Assembly: GCA_963736285.1 (NCBI GenBank)
Contig: CAVTOA010000002.1
Location: 186,001-250,000, forward strand
Source: CAVTOA01 sp963736285
Lineage (GTDB): Bacteria > Actinomycetota > Actinomycetes > Mycobacteriales > QHCE01
Direction of reading: 5' to 3'
Length of the DNA: 64,000 nucleotides
Shown: piece after piece, positions 52,885 through 61,814 of the stretch
How positions within the stretch are numbered: position 1 is the first letter of the stretch
How the letters are laid out: each line of letters begins with the position of its first letter
The notes under the pieces: model-generated
Seen by the model: only the letters and a program-made list of their open reading frames with translations
The model's database searches: none
Told to the model about the DNA's origin: nothing
Translations under genes and position numbers: made by a program

Positions 52885-54403
52885 CCCGACCGGCTTTTTG
52901 CGGCATGCGCGCCGTGAGATACCTCGACGGCCGGTGCCGGTGCGGATCCACGATTGGCGCGAGGTGTACGAGACCGACAGCGACGAGGCGGTGCAAGAGC
53001 AGGCGTCGCGGTGTATGGACTGTGGCATTCCGTTCTGTCATAGCGTGAGCACCGGATGTCCGCTGGGTAACCGCATTCCGATGTGGAACGACTTGGTCCG
53101 CACCGGCGATTGGGCAGGCGCCGTCGAAGAACTCCATGCCACCAACAATTTCCCGGAATTTACGGGAAAGTTGTGTCCTGCTCCGTGCGAGTCCGCCTGT
53201 GTTCTGGGTATTCCGCACGGTGTTGTGTCCGAAGCTGACGACACGGTAGAGCAGCCGCCCTCGTCCGGGCCCGTCACGATCAAGCACATTGAGGCAGCCA
53301 TCGCTGAGCATGCCTTCACCGACAATATGGCCCCGCCGATGCCCTCGAACAGCTCCTCGGGCAAGAGCGTTGCTGTGGTCGGATCGGGTCCAGCTGGTTT
53401 GGCCGCGGCGCAACAGCTCGCCCGAGCAGGGCATCGCGTCGTCATATACGAACGTGACGACGCGCTAGGCGGTCTGCTGCGGTACGGCATCCCGGATTTC
53501 AAGCTTGAAAAGCACCACATCGACCGTCGGCTAGAGCAACTACGGGCTGAGGGCGTCACCTGGGTAACCAACTGCGCCGTCGGCACCAACGTCAGCGTGT
53601 ACGAGCTACAAAACGAACATGACGCCATGCTGTTGGCCTGTGGCGCCCTTGCGGCGCGTGACGCGGCCCTCCCCGGTCGTAAGCTGCGAGGAGTGCATCC
53701 CGCGATGCACTACCTGGTGCAGGCCAACCGTGCGGTGTCGGGGCGGATAGAACGTCCATTTATTCACGCGGAAGGCAAGCATGTGGTCATCATCGGCGGG
53801 GGAGATACCGCCGCTGATTGCCTGGGGGTGGCGCATCGACAAAATGCTGCCAGTATTACCCAGTTCGACATCTACCCAGAGCCTCCGTCCACACGGGACA
53901 GTAGACGCGATCCATGGCCAGTGTGGCCCTGGGTTTTGCGCACCTACCCCGCGCACGAAGAAGGCGGGGATCGAGAATTCGCGGTCACGGTCACCGCGTT
54001 GCTGGGTGATGACAATGACGCGGTCCGGGCCGTGCGGGTGCGGCGCGCGCACGTGCATCGGGAAAACGGCGAGCGCATTGTCCAAACAATTCCCGGCACG
54101 GAGCGGGAAATCTCTGCGGACTTGGTGTTGCTGGCTATCGGCTTCGCCGGCACAGAAGACACGCCGTTGCTGCGTCATGCGGGTCTACAGCGCACCCACA
54201 GCGGTGTCATCGACGCTGATGAAAACTGGCAGACCAGCGCCCCAGGAGTCTTTGTCGCTGGCGATATGCATCGCGGGGCATCGCTGATCGTGTGGGCCAT
54301 CGCGGAGGGCCGTTCGGCGGCCGCGGCGATTCATCGGTATCTCGGCGGTGCGGATGAGTTGCCCGCACCGGTTGGTCCGGCAGACACGGCGCTCTCGGCC
54401 TAA
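52877..54403 (+). CDS. gltD: Glutamate synthase small subunit GltD
   Basis: NADPH-oxidising beta chain, 508 residues. N-terminal iron-sulphur cysteines in RCMDCGIPFCHSVSTGCPLG and KLCPAPCESACVLGI; FAD fold VAVVGSGPAGLAAAQQLA; NADPH fold HVVIIGGGDTAADCLG; closing segment GVFVAGDMHRGASLIVWAI. Full length. The ATG lies inside the gltB end (8-bp overlap), so translation is coupled. This gene has no lesion, in contrast to gltB. Confidence 0.96.
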   Translation: MADPTGFLRHARREIPRRPVPVRIHDWREVYETDSDEAVQEQASRCMDCGIPFCHSVSTGCPLGNRIPMWNDLVRTGDWAGAVEELHATNNFPEFTGKLCPAPCESACVLGIPHGVVSEADDTVEQPPSSGPVTIKHIEAAIAEHAFTDNMAPPMPSNSSSGKSVAVVGSGPAGLAAAQQLARAGHRVVIYERDDALGGLLRYGIPDFKLEKHHIDRRLEQLRAEGVTWVTNCAVGTNVSVYELQNEHDAMLLACGALAARDAALPGRKLRGVHPAMHYLVQANRAVSGRIERPFIHAEGKHVVIIGGGDTAADCLGVAHRQNAASITQFDIYPEPPSTRDSRRDPWPVWPWVLRTYPAHEEGGDREFAVTVTALLGDDNDAVRAVRVRRAHVHRENGERIVQTIPGTEREISADLVLLAIGFAGTEDTPLLRHAGLQRTHSGVIDADENWQTSAPGVFVAGDMHRGASLIVWAIAEGRSAAAAIHRYLGGADELPAPVGPADTALSA

Positions 54404-54543
54404 CGGCCTATCCCAAAAGACCCTGCTCATGGCCCCAGCAGGGGACCGACAACTGACCAAGCGTCCGAGGCGGGAAGCGGTGAGCGATTGGCATAGTCGA
54501 GGTATCCGTGGCTGTGCCGTACCCCCAACGCCGAAGGATTCCC

Positions 54544-54675
54544 ATGTTTTCCTTGTCCCACGAGACCCTGCTGACGTATGGATACTTGGCGCTCGCCGGT
54601 GGTCTCGCGGCGTATCTGGGTGGCCGCATCGGCGATCTGTTGTTGCATGCTTTTAACCGAGGCGACGCCGAATAA
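54544..54675 (+). CDS. Small membrane protein (43 residues)
   Basis: ATG preceded by GAAGGA with five-base spacing, a strong ribosome binding site. The product has one hydrophobic stretch rich in Gly and Ala (YLALAGGLAAYLGGRIGDLL) and ends AFNRGDAE. One membrane helix is likely. Not recognised. It lies 140 bp after gltD and ends 31 bp before repeat S5; the start context and amino-acid composition make it a better candidate than most short frames here. Confidence 0.5.
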   Translation: MFSLSHETLLTYGYLALAGGLAAYLGGRIGDLLLHAFNRGDAE

Positions 54676-54705
54676 GCCGAATAGTAGACCCCGGGTCCGC
54701 CGTTG

Positions 54706-54763
54706 TTTTTTGCGGATTGCCCGCAATATTGGCACAAAATATTGCGGGCAATCCGCAAAAAAA
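54706..54763. repeat. Repeat family S, copy 5 (convergent gap)
   Basis: Family arms with six T before and seven A after, loop-proximal GCAATATT / AATATTGC around GGCACAA. It differs from copy 4 by one loop base. Lies between the small membrane protein gene and the convergent SDR gene. Confidence 0.9.
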
Positions 54764-54775
54764 GTGGCGCGTGGG

Positions 54776-55513
54776 CTAGCGCGATGTGCCGGTCCGGTTA
54801 TAGACGGTCTCGCGAGGCAGGACCGAGCCGGTGATTGCGCAGTTGGCTGAGTGCAGGAACATCAGGAAGTCGACCACGTCTTCGGTCTGACCAATGCCAG
54901 GGCTTTGCTTCCACCGCTCATATTCTGGGCTGCCTTTGGGGTTGCCGGCCAGGAACTGGGCGGTCTCGATAACTCCCGGAGCGACAGCGTTCACACGAAT
55001 GCGATTGCCTTTTTCTTCTGCCGCGAGAATCCGCACCAACGTTTGGATCGCCGCTTTGGTGGTGGCGTAGGCGGCTTGAGTGGGTTGCGGCAAATGGACG
55101 GTGCCTGAGGTGAACGCGACGATAGACCCCGACTGTTGCCGCCGCATGTGCGGGAGTACGGCTTGGCATGCCCACAGCACGCCGTTGAGGTTCACCGACT
55201 GCACCCGTTGCCATTCCTCGGGCGATATGTCCGACAATCGAGTACGAGGTTGGATGGCGGCGCCCGCTGTCAGCGCGTCAATGTGGCCATATGCGGCAAT
55301 CACTTCGGTGGCTGCCGCGAAGACGTTGTCGCGATCGGAAACGTCTACCTTGTGGCACTCAATCCGGTCGCCGGCGAAGTCTGGCTCATTGACGTCGAAA
55401 ATGACAGATGTGCCACCAGCCGCGGCATAACTGCGGGCAAGATGTGCGCCAAGTCCCGACGAGCCGCCGGTAATAATCTGCACGTCACCGGTGGCATCGA
55501 ACAGGGTCTTCAT
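54776..55513 (-). CDS. Short-chain dehydrogenase/reductase
   Basis: Classical SDR of 245 residues. Cofactor motif VQIITGGSSGLGAHLARSYA, HKVDVSDRDNVFAAA, catalytic Ser in VAFTSGTVHLPQPTQ, and the YxxxK pair in AAYATTKAAIQTLVRI. FDVNE after strand two suggests NAD over NADP. ATG 55513 has GGAG five bases upstream. Stand-alone gene divergent from thrS; substrate unknown. Confidence 0.9.
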   Translation of the reverse strand: MKTLFDATGDVQIITGGSSGLGAHLARSYAAAGGTSVIFDVNEPDFAGDRIECHKVDVSDRDNVFAAATEVIAAYGHIDALTAGAAIQPRTRLSDISPEEWQRVQSVNLNGVLWACQAVLPHMRRQQSGSIVAFTSGTVHLPQPTQAAYATTKAAIQTLVRILAAEEKGNRIRVNAVAPGVIETAQFLAGNPKGSPEYERWKQSPGIGQTEDVVDFLMFLHSANCAITGSVLPRETVYNRTGTSR

Positions 55514-55702
55514 GGGGGCTCCTTACCAAAGGCGATGAGCAACCTTGGCAAGCTAACACGGGTTTGGGGCTCCAAGACCGGAATAGTCGAATAACCGGTC
55601 GGAGGCGGAAGTACGCGCGGGCTAGTATCTGCTATCTGCACAATTGCCCCGTGTTACTTCTCGCGCCCTGTTAAGGCGCTCCACCCATAAGGAGAATTAG
55701 TC

Positions 55703-57757
55703 GTGTCCGTATCTCGCGCTCCCGTTGTGCCCGCCCAGGACGGTGTCGTCGTGGTGGCTGCCGGCACTACCGCCGTCGAGGCGTTGCGCGAGGCTGGGAC
55801 GGCCTTGGATGGTCCTCACGGTGCGGTGGTGGTCCGAAGTATTCGGACCGGCCAATTGCACGATCTACAGTGGACACCAGAGTCAGACACCGAGATCGAG
55901 CCGGTGCCGATGGACTCACCAGATGGCCGCGCGGTGTTACGCCACTCCTGTGCACACATCGCGGCTCAGGCGGTGCAGGAGATCTTTCCCGGAACCCTCC
56001 TCGGCATCGGACCGCCAGTAGAGAACGGCTTCTATTACGACTTCCTGCCCGAGCGTCCATTTACCAATGACGATCTGGACGCCATAGAGAAGCGAATGTC
56101 GCAGATCATCAAAGCGGGGCAGCTGTTTAGTCGTCGAGAAATTTCCGACGAGGACGCGCGCATCGAGCTTGCGCACGAGAAGTTCAAAATGGAGCTGATC
56201 GAGTTGAAGGGCGCGGCCGGCGATGCGGCCGAGGGCGCCAACGTCGAAGTGGGCTCTGGTGGCCTGACCATGTACGACAACCTCGATGCCAAGTCAGGCG
56301 ATCGGGTGTGGACAGATCTGTGTCGAGGCCCGCACCTGCCGACCACGCGCAAAGTTCCGGCCTTCAAGCTGATGCGTACCGCCGCCGCCTACTGGCGAGG
56401 CAGCGAGAAAAACCCGCAACTGCAACGCATCTACGGCACTGCTTGGGAGTCTAAGGAGGCGCTCAAGGAGTACTTGCGGCTGCTGGAAGAGGCAGCAAAA
56501 CGTGACCACCGCAAGCTGGGCGCCGAGCTCGACCTGTTCAGCTTTCCGGAGGAGATCGGTTCTGGTTTGCCGGTATTCCACCCCAAGGGCGGCATCATTC
56601 GGCGCGAGCTGGAGGGCTATTCGCGGCAGCGGCACGAACGAGCGGGCTATGAGTTCGTCAACACGCCGCATATCACCAAAGCACACGTGTTCGAGATGTC
56701 TGGCCACCTGCCTTACTACGCGGAGTCGATGTTCCCGCCCATGGAGTTTGAGGGCGCGGAGTATTACCTCAAGGCTATGAACTGCCCGATGCATAACCTC
56801 ATCTTCCGGTCGCGTGGACGCTCCTATCGCGAGTTACCGTTACGGCTGTTCGAATTCGGCACGGTGTACCGGTACGAAAAGTCGGGCGTGGTGCACGGAC
56901 TCACCCGCGTGCGGGGCATGACCCAAGACGACTCGCACATTTATTGCACCAAAGAACAGATGTCGGGCGAGTTGAAAGCATTGCTGACGTTCGTGCTGGA
57001 CCTGCTGCGTGACTATGGCCTCGACGACTTCTACTTAGAACTGTCCACTCGCGACGATTCACCCAAATTCATTGGCTCGCCAGAGCAGTGGGAAGAAGCA
57101 ACCGAGACACTGCGGCAGGCTGCGGAAGAGTCCGGTTTGGAGCTTGTGCCCGACCCAGGCGGAGCGGCCTACTATGGCCCCAAAATCTCGGTGCAGGCCA
57201 AGGACGCGATCGGCCGGTCGTGGCAAATGTCGACCATCCAGGTCGACTTCAACCAGCCGGCGGGGTTCGACCTGGAGTATCAAGCAGCGGACGGCACCAG
57301 GCAGCAGCCGATCATGATTCACCGAGCGCTGTTTGGTTCGATCGAGCGGTTCTTCGGCGTGCTCACCGAGCACTATGCTGGGGCGTTCCCGGCCTGGCTG
57401 GCTCCAGTGCAGGTCGTGGGTATTCCGGTTGCGGACTCGCATGTGGACTATCTGCAATCCTTTGTGGAGCGGCTGCGTGCCGAGGGCATCCGGGCCGAAG
57501 TAGACACCTCCGCTGACCGGATGCAGAAAAAAATCCGCACCGCGCAAAAGCAGAAGATTCCGTTCATGGCCATCGCCGGTGACGACGACGTAGCCGGTGG
57601 CACGGTGTCGTTCCGGTATCGGGACGGGTCGCAGCGCAATGGTGTGCCGCTGGCGGAGGCGGTGGCACATGTGGCTGAGATCGTTCGCTCGCGCACCAAT
57701 ATCGGCCCAAGGGCCGACGGCGCGGGCAGCGGCACAGACTCCAACGGCGCGGCCTAA
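55703..57757 (+). CDS. thrS: Threonyl-tRNA synthetase
   Basis: Class II synthetase, 684 residues: TGS domain, editing domain with RHSCAHIAAQAVQEIFPG, catalytic core with FHPKGGIIRRELEGYSRQRH, zinc-ligand Cys in LKAMNCPMHNLIFRSRGRSY, then the anticodon-binding domain (VVGIPVADSHVDYLQSFVER). GTG 55703 with AAGGAG upstream. In mycobacteria thrS precedes the HIT-pgsA-patA-pimA operon; here a convergent lipoprotein gene lies between. Confidence 0.97.
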   Translation: MSVSRAPVVPAQDGVVVVAAGTTAVEALREAGTALDGPHGAVVVRSIRTGQLHDLQWTPESDTEIEPVPMDSPDGRAVLRHSCAHIAAQAVQEIFPGTLLGIGPPVENGFYYDFLPERPFTNDDLDAIEKRMSQIIKAGQLFSRREISDEDARIELAHEKFKMELIELKGAAGDAAEGANVEVGSGGLTMYDNLDAKSGDRVWTDLCRGPHLPTTRKVPAFKLMRTAAAYWRGSEKNPQLQRIYGTAWESKEALKEYLRLLEEAAKRDHRKLGAELDLFSFPEEIGSGLPVFHPKGGIIRRELEGYSRQRHERAGYEFVNTPHITKAHVFEMSGHLPYYAESMFPPMEFEGAEYYLKAMNCPMHNLIFRSRGRSYRELPLRLFEFGTVYRYEKSGVVHGLTRVRGMTQDDSHIYCTKEQMSGELKALLTFVLDLLRDYGLDDFYLELSTRDDSPKFIGSPEQWEEATETLRQAAEESGLELVPDPGGAAYYGPKISVQAKDAIGRSWQMSTIQVDFNQPAGFDLEYQAADGTRQQPIMIHRALFGSIERFFGVLTEHYAGAFPAWLAPVQVVGIPVADSHVDYLQSFVERLRAEGIRAEVDTSADRMQKKIRTAQKQKIPFMAIAGDDDVAGGTVSFRYRDGSQRNGVPLAEAVAHVAEIVRSRTNIGPRADGAGSGTDSNGAA

Positions 57758-57840
57758 CAGGGTCAACGGCTCAACGGCAGGTGGCGTCACTACCCCGCGC
57801 TCAGTACGAGCGCACCGCGTCCGACCAGTCCGCCTCACCC

Positions 57841-57889
57841 TTGTTTGACCGGTGGGTTTCCGGAGTATGACCCCAGAAACCCACCGGTC
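57841..57889. repeat. Repeat family T, copy 5 (single, partly degraded)
   Basis: Left part TTGTTTGACCGGTGGGTTTC pairs with GAAACCCACCGGTC for 14 bp, but the expected CAAACAA at the right end is missing. Lies between convergent thrS and the lipoprotein gene, so again at gene 3' ends. Confidence 0.8.
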
Positions 57890-57907
57890 GTCGACGCGAA
57901 CGGCACC

Positions 57908-58831
57908 CTATTTCAGTACGAGTTCCACGAGCTTGATGCGGAGTTTGTCCAGCGTGGGCTGACTGCGGTCGGTGTCAAGAATCGTCACCTTGAGCGGATG
58001 TGCACCGTCGTCGACGACCATGTCGTGGTTCGTCTGGAATCCGTTATGACCGGAAACTGTCACGGGCACATAACGCTCTTGCAAAGCCTCTTGGGTATGG
58101 AGCCAACTGTCCCATGCAGACGGATCAGCGAGCTGAACGGTCGCGAATCGCCCATTGTCTGCGGTGAGGTCACAGCCTTTTTGTTGCAGTTTCCTCCGAT
58201 TGATCAGTAGCTCGTTGCCGTTGTTGGGCTCGATTTCGACGGGTGCGCCGACCTCTTGCGCGAATGCTTGCTGGATAGGAGCACAGTCCATATTTTCCGT
58301 CTGTGGAAATTGCAATCCCAAGGGAAGTAATCGGCGTGCGAATTGCGCGAGTTGATCGGGCGCAGCATCGAGCACCTGTGCGGGGTCGTCCAGGTGCTCT
58401 GGGTTACTCATGGTGACGAACAGAACTGCTGTGGACGTGCGTACCGTCATGTGGCCGACCCTGAATCGGGCGTCATCTCCTAGTCCACTGTAGGTAGTGA
58501 GCTTCTGATCTTGGGCGTCCTGTTGGGCCTCTTTGCGCATTTCTGCATATTTTTGTCCTGGCTTATGTGCACCAGGCTTCGGTTGTACCCGAGAGATCAA
58601 CACCTCTGTGCCGACATGAGTAGCCTGGTAACCGCACATATCGGATCTTCCACCTACGTGCACGGGACCAACGGTAGGGCTGTTTATTATCTTTGCCACG
58701 CTGCCGGAGGTGGGGCAAAGAGTCCGAGACTCTGGTACGGACTGCTCTCGATCTGAGGTGCGGCAACCCGCCATGCTGATCAACACCAGCATGGTTGCTG
58801 CTAGCCCACTGGACAAGCGCCACGTTCGCAT
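57908..58831 (-). CDS. Hypothetical lipoprotein
   Basis: 307 residues with a lipoprotein signal (SSGLAATMLVLISMAGC). The mature protein has cysteines in ESRTLCPTSGS, SDMCGYQ and MDCAPIQQ, and a repeated-domain feel: both halves resemble small DUF3558-like folds, but I cannot assign a family. It sits between thrS and the HIT gene, breaking an order that is continuous in mycobacteria. Surface-exposed by its lipid anchor; function unknown. Confidence 0.72.
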   Translation of the reverse strand: MRTWRLSSGLAATMLVLISMAGCRTSDREQSVPESRTLCPTSGSVAKIINSPTVGPVHVGGRSDMCGYQATHVGTEVLISRVQPKPGAHKPGQKYAEMRKEAQQDAQDQKLTTYSGLGDDARFRVGHMTVRTSTAVLFVTMSNPEHLDDPAQVLDAAPDQLAQFARRLLPLGLQFPQTENMDCAPIQQAFAQEVGAPVEIEPNNGNELLINRRKLQQKGCDLTADNGRFATVQLADPSAWDSWLHTQEALQERYVPVTVSGHNGFQTNHDMVVDDGAHPLKVTILDTDRSQPTLDKLRIKLVELVLK

Positions 58832-58921
58832 TCTTCGGCCCCTTACCTTTAGTAGAAACTCACTTATTCAACCGGACACTCGCAATGACCTGTTGAGCTG
58901 GCGGGTCCGTAGGATTGTGGA

Positions 58922-59455
58922 ATGGCTGAGGCTGATCCGTTCCAGCGGCTATGGGCGCCGCATCGCATGTCCTACATTCAAGGTGCACACAAGCCCGCAG
59001 ACGACACCCTTGACGAGTGCCCCTTTTGCCGGGCGCCCACGCTGTCAGACGAGGACGGCCTGATCGTGGCCCGAGGTGAGCTGGTGTACGCGATCCTCAA
59101 TTTGTATCCGTATAACTCTGGGCACCTGTTGATCTGTCCTTTTCGGCACGTGGCTGGTTATGAAGAGCTCACCGACGCTGAGACACTCGAGTGTGGACAG
59201 TTTACTCAGCGGTCGATGTCGGTCATTCGGTCCGTCACCGGTGCACATGGGTTCAACATTGGCATGAATCAGGGGGCGGTAGCGGGGGCGGGCATCGCTG
59301 CACACCTGCACCAGCACGTGGTGCCCCGCTGGGGCGGCGACACGAACTTCATGCCGGTGGTGGGTCACACCAAGGTGCTTCCTCAGTTGTTAAGCGACAC
59401 CCGGCAGCTCCTGGCAGACGAGTGGGCCAGCCACGACAAGCATCATGGTGACTAG
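58922..59455 (+). CDS. HIT-family protein, AP4A phosphorylase type
   Basis: Histidine-triad nucleotide-binding protein of 177 residues. HIT motif in IAAHLHQHVVPRWGGDTN, CxxC in LDECPFCRAPTLSDED, and LNLYPYNSGHLLICPFRH. The mycobacterial positional counterpart Rv2613c is a diadenosine tetraphosphate phosphorylase. ATG 58922 with AGGA about ten bases upstream. Normally directly upstream of pgsA; here vapBC intervenes. Confidence 0.92.
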   Translation: MAEADPFQRLWAPHRMSYIQGAHKPADDTLDECPFCRAPTLSDEDGLIVARGELVYAILNLYPYNSGHLLICPFRHVAGYEELTDAETLECGQFTQRSMSVIRSVTGAHGFNIGMNQGAVAGAGIAAHLHQHVVPRWGGDTNFMPVVGHTKVLPQLLSDTRQLLADEWASHDKHHGD

Positions 59456-59476
59456 AGGTGATGATATGATGTTTAC

Positions 59477-59740
59477 ATGCGCACTACCGTGAATATTAAT
59501 GAGCGCCTCCTTGCAAAAGCTAAAGGCGTCGCTGCGCAGACACATCGTTCGCTGGGAGCGGTCATAGACGACGCTCTTCGTTCCTTATTGGTTGAACAAC
59601 CCATTGCCCGCTCGTCGGCTACGTCTTTCCCGCTTCCGACAGATGGTGGCACTGGATTTCGGACGGGGATCGATCTGGCAGATAAAGAAAGAGTTGCCGA
59701 CATTCTCGGAGATAATGAGCCGCATCATGTTGATGCCTGA
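59477..59740 (+). CDS. VapB-type antitoxin
   Basis: 87 residues starting MRTTVNINERLLAKAKGVAA, a ribbon-helix-helix opening; the helix SLGAVIDDALRSLLVE follows. GAGGTGATGAT lies upstream. The C-terminal half would bind the toxin. The end overlaps the vapC start. Inserted between the HIT gene (21 bp) and pgsA, inside an otherwise conserved operon. Confidence 0.82.
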   Translation: MRTTVNINERLLAKAKGVAAQTHRSLGAVIDDALRSLLVEQPIARSSATSFPLPTDGGTGFRTGIDLADKERVADILGDNEPHHVDA

Positions 59741-60161
59741 CGTAAATATATTTGTGTACGCGTTTCGCAGAGAAAGCAAGCAGCATATAGAGCACAAAAA
59801 TTGGTTGGAAACCAGACTGGTGGGGCCAGAAATCATCGGCCTTAGCGAGCTTGTTCTTTCTGGATTTTTGCGCATCGTGACCAACCATCGGATCTTCATA
59901 GATCCGACAACTCCGGAAGCCGCACGTGCCTTTTGTGAGACGTTATTCGAGGCACCAGCAACAACGCCACTTCGGCCAAGCTCGAGCCATTGGCCGATCT
60001 TTGCCGAGCTTTGTAGAGCTACCGAAGCACGAGCCAACACGATTCCAGATGCCTACCATGCAGCGCTTGCTATTGAGCATGACGCCACCTTGGTAACAAC
60101 TGACAGCGGCTTTGCTCGTTTTCCACAGGTGCGTTTGCTGAACCCTCTCGAAATGCGATGA
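59727..60161 (+). CDS. VapC-type PIN-domain ribonuclease toxin
   Basis: About 144 residues. The PIN acidic residues are visible: first Asp in MLMPDVNIFVYAFRRES, Glu in IIGLSELVLSGFLRI, Asp in NTIPDAYHAALAIEH, and the last in LVTTDSGFARFPQV. Start at ATG 59727 chosen because it gives the usual short N-terminus; ATG 59715 and 59733 are also possible. Overlaps vapB. Apparently intact, unlike the RelE-like toxin at 42.3 kb. Confidence 0.85.
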   Translation: MLMPDVNIFVYAFRRESKQHIEHKNWLETRLVGPEIIGLSELVLSGFLRIVTNHRIFIDPTTPEAARAFCETLFEAPATTPLRPSSSHWPIFAELCRATEARANTIPDAYHAALAIEHDATLVTTDSGFARFPQVRLLNPLEMR

Positions 60162-60237
60162 CCCGGTCTTCTTCCAACCAGCGTGCACGACGAGCCGCGC
60201 AGCGAGGCCGCAATATGCGTTGGTTATGGTGACGGCC

Positions 60238-60870
60238 ATGCTCAACACCGTTGCACGGTCGGCTGTGAGTCGGCTCCTCAATCCTCTGGGCGCTGCCTTA
60301 GGGCGTCGTGGCGTCAGCCCAGATGCCATCACTGTGTTGGGCACGGCGGGTGTCGTCGTGGGGTCGGTGGTTTTTGCTGCCCGGGGCGAGTTGTTTTGGG
60401 GCTTCGTGGTCGTCTCGATCTCGCTCCTTACTGACTTGGTCGACGGGGCGGTGGCGCGGGCTACGGGCCGCCAAAGCTCATGGGGTGCTTTTCTAGACTC
60501 CACCATGGACAGATTGGCAGATGGGGCGATCTTCTGTTCGTTGGCGTATTGGCTAGCTACTCAAGAGCGCTGGTCAGCGGTGATCGCAGCGTTGGCATGT
60601 CTGCTCACCGGGTTCATCGTGTCTTATGCGAAAGCGCGCGCTGAAGGACTGGGCATGACCTGCAACGTGGGCATCGCCGAGCGCGCTGAGCGCCTGATCA
60701 TCATCGGTGTTGGTGGTGTTCTCGCCATTGCCGGTGTGCGTCTGGCTATTGACGGCGCGCTCTGGCTACTGACGGTGCTGGCCGTGATCACTATTGGGCA
60801 GCGAATGACCGTGGTGTGGCGGCAAAGCCGGGACGCCGCCAAGGGGAAAAGCGCGGTAGGCGGCGCATGA
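60238..60870 (+). CDS. pgsA: Phosphatidylinositol phosphate synthase PgsA
   Basis: CDP-alcohol phosphatidyltransferase making phosphatidylinositol phosphate from CDP-diacylglycerol and inositol phosphate. Signature spread over DLVDGAVARATGRQSSWG and AFLDSTMDRLAD (D-G-x2-A-R...G-x3-D-x3-D). KARAEGLGMTCNVGIAERAE is conserved with mycobacterial PgsA1. About 210 residues with six helices. ATG 60238 aligns best with relatives; GTG 60229 or ATG 60226 are possible. Overlaps the acyltransferase gene by ATGA. Confidence 0.92.
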   Translation: MLNTVARSAVSRLLNPLGAALGRRGVSPDAITVLGTAGVVVGSVVFAARGELFWGFVVVSISLLTDLVDGAVARATGRQSSWGAFLDSTMDRLADGAIFCSLAYWLATQERWSAVIAALACLLTGFIVSYAKARAEGLGMTCNVGIAERAERLIIIGVGGVLAIAGVRLAIDGALWLLTVLAVITIGQRMTVVWRQSRDAAKGKSAVGGA

Positions 60871-61814
60871 GTGGCTTCCGCGATGCGTTGACTCACGCGG
60901 GTTATCTGGCTGCTTGGCGTGCGGTGCGTGCTATGCCCGAGTCCGCGGCGGAGCGAGTGTTTCGCTACGGAGCTGACCGGGCCTGGCGAAAAAACGGCGG
61001 GTCGATTGTTCGGCTGCGGCACAACCTCCGACGCGTAGTCGGCGGTGAGATGCCCGAAGACCAGCTAGAACACCTGGTTCAGGCAGGCGTCCAGTCCTAT
61101 GCGCGATATTGGCGGGAGACTTTTCGGTTGCCACGTTGGAGCCCTTCACAGCTCTTGGATCAATTCTTTTTGGAAGACAAGGATGAGCTGGAGCGGCTGT
61201 ATGGCCATGGCCGGGGCATCATTCTTGCGTTGCCTCACGCCGGCAATTGGGACCTCGCGGGTGCCTGGGCGTGCATGAACGGCCTGCAGCTGGTCAGTGT
61301 GGCCGAACGGCTGCGTCCTGAGCGGCTTTACCAACGTTTCTTGGACTATCGGCGCTCGCTGGGCATGGAGATTGTTCCGCTGACTGGTGGTGATCGGCCA
61401 CCGATCGATGTGCTGGCTGAGCGGTTGAACCAAGGCGGTGTGGTCGCGTTGTTGGCTGATCGCGATCTGTCCACTAAAGGGGTAGAAGTCGACTTTTTTG
61501 GCGCCAAGACTCGGATGCCTCCTGGCCCGGCGCTGTTGGCATTGCGCACCGGTGCGCCGCTGCTGGTGGCGAACATCTGGTACGAGCCCCACCGCACCCG
61601 CGCACGGGTGAGCGGGCCGGTCGCTATGCCTAGCAGTGGTAGCCAACGAGAACGTGTCACCACCATCACGCAGACTTTGGCCGACAGTTTCGCGGCGGGC
61701 ATCGCCGAGCACCCCCAGGATTGGCACATGATGCAGCGCGTCTGGTTGCAGGACAGAGGCGCGAGTAGCCAACCGTCGCACACAGAGGGCCCCGCAGGGA
61801 TGGGTTCGGCATGA
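60867..61814 (+). CDS. patA: Phosphatidylinositol mannoside acyltransferase
   Basis: LpxL/HtrB-type acyltransferase of about 315 residues, homologue of mycobacterial Rv2611c, which acylates the mannose of PIM1/PIM2. HX4D motif in ALPHAGNWDLAGAWACMN; further segment VALLADRDLSTKGVEVDFFG and MPPGPALLALRTGAPLL. Start ATG 60867 overlaps the pgsA stop; its own stop overlaps pimA (ATGA). Likely at the cytoplasmic membrane face. Confidence 0.9.
   Translation: MSGFRDALTHAGYLAAWRAVRAMPESAAERVFRYGADRAWRKNGGSIVRLRHNLRRVVGGEMPEDQLEHLVQAGVQSYARYWRETFRLPRWSPSQLLDQFFLEDKDELERLYGHGRGIILALPHAGNWDLAGAWACMNGLQLVSVAERLRPERLYQRFLDYRRSLGMEIVPLTGGDRPPIDVLAERLNQGGVVALLADRDLSTKGVEVDFFGAKTRMPPGPALLALRTGAPLLVANIWYEPHRTRARVSGPVAMPSSGSQRERVTTITQTLADSFAAGIAEHPQDWHMMQRVWLQDRGASSQPSHTEGPAGMGSA

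Noticed and set aside
8862..54763. Family S palindromes as intrinsic terminators
   Set aside because: The T run is at the 5' side and the A run at the 3' side of the stem on either strand, and copies occur in a promoter region and inside a gene.
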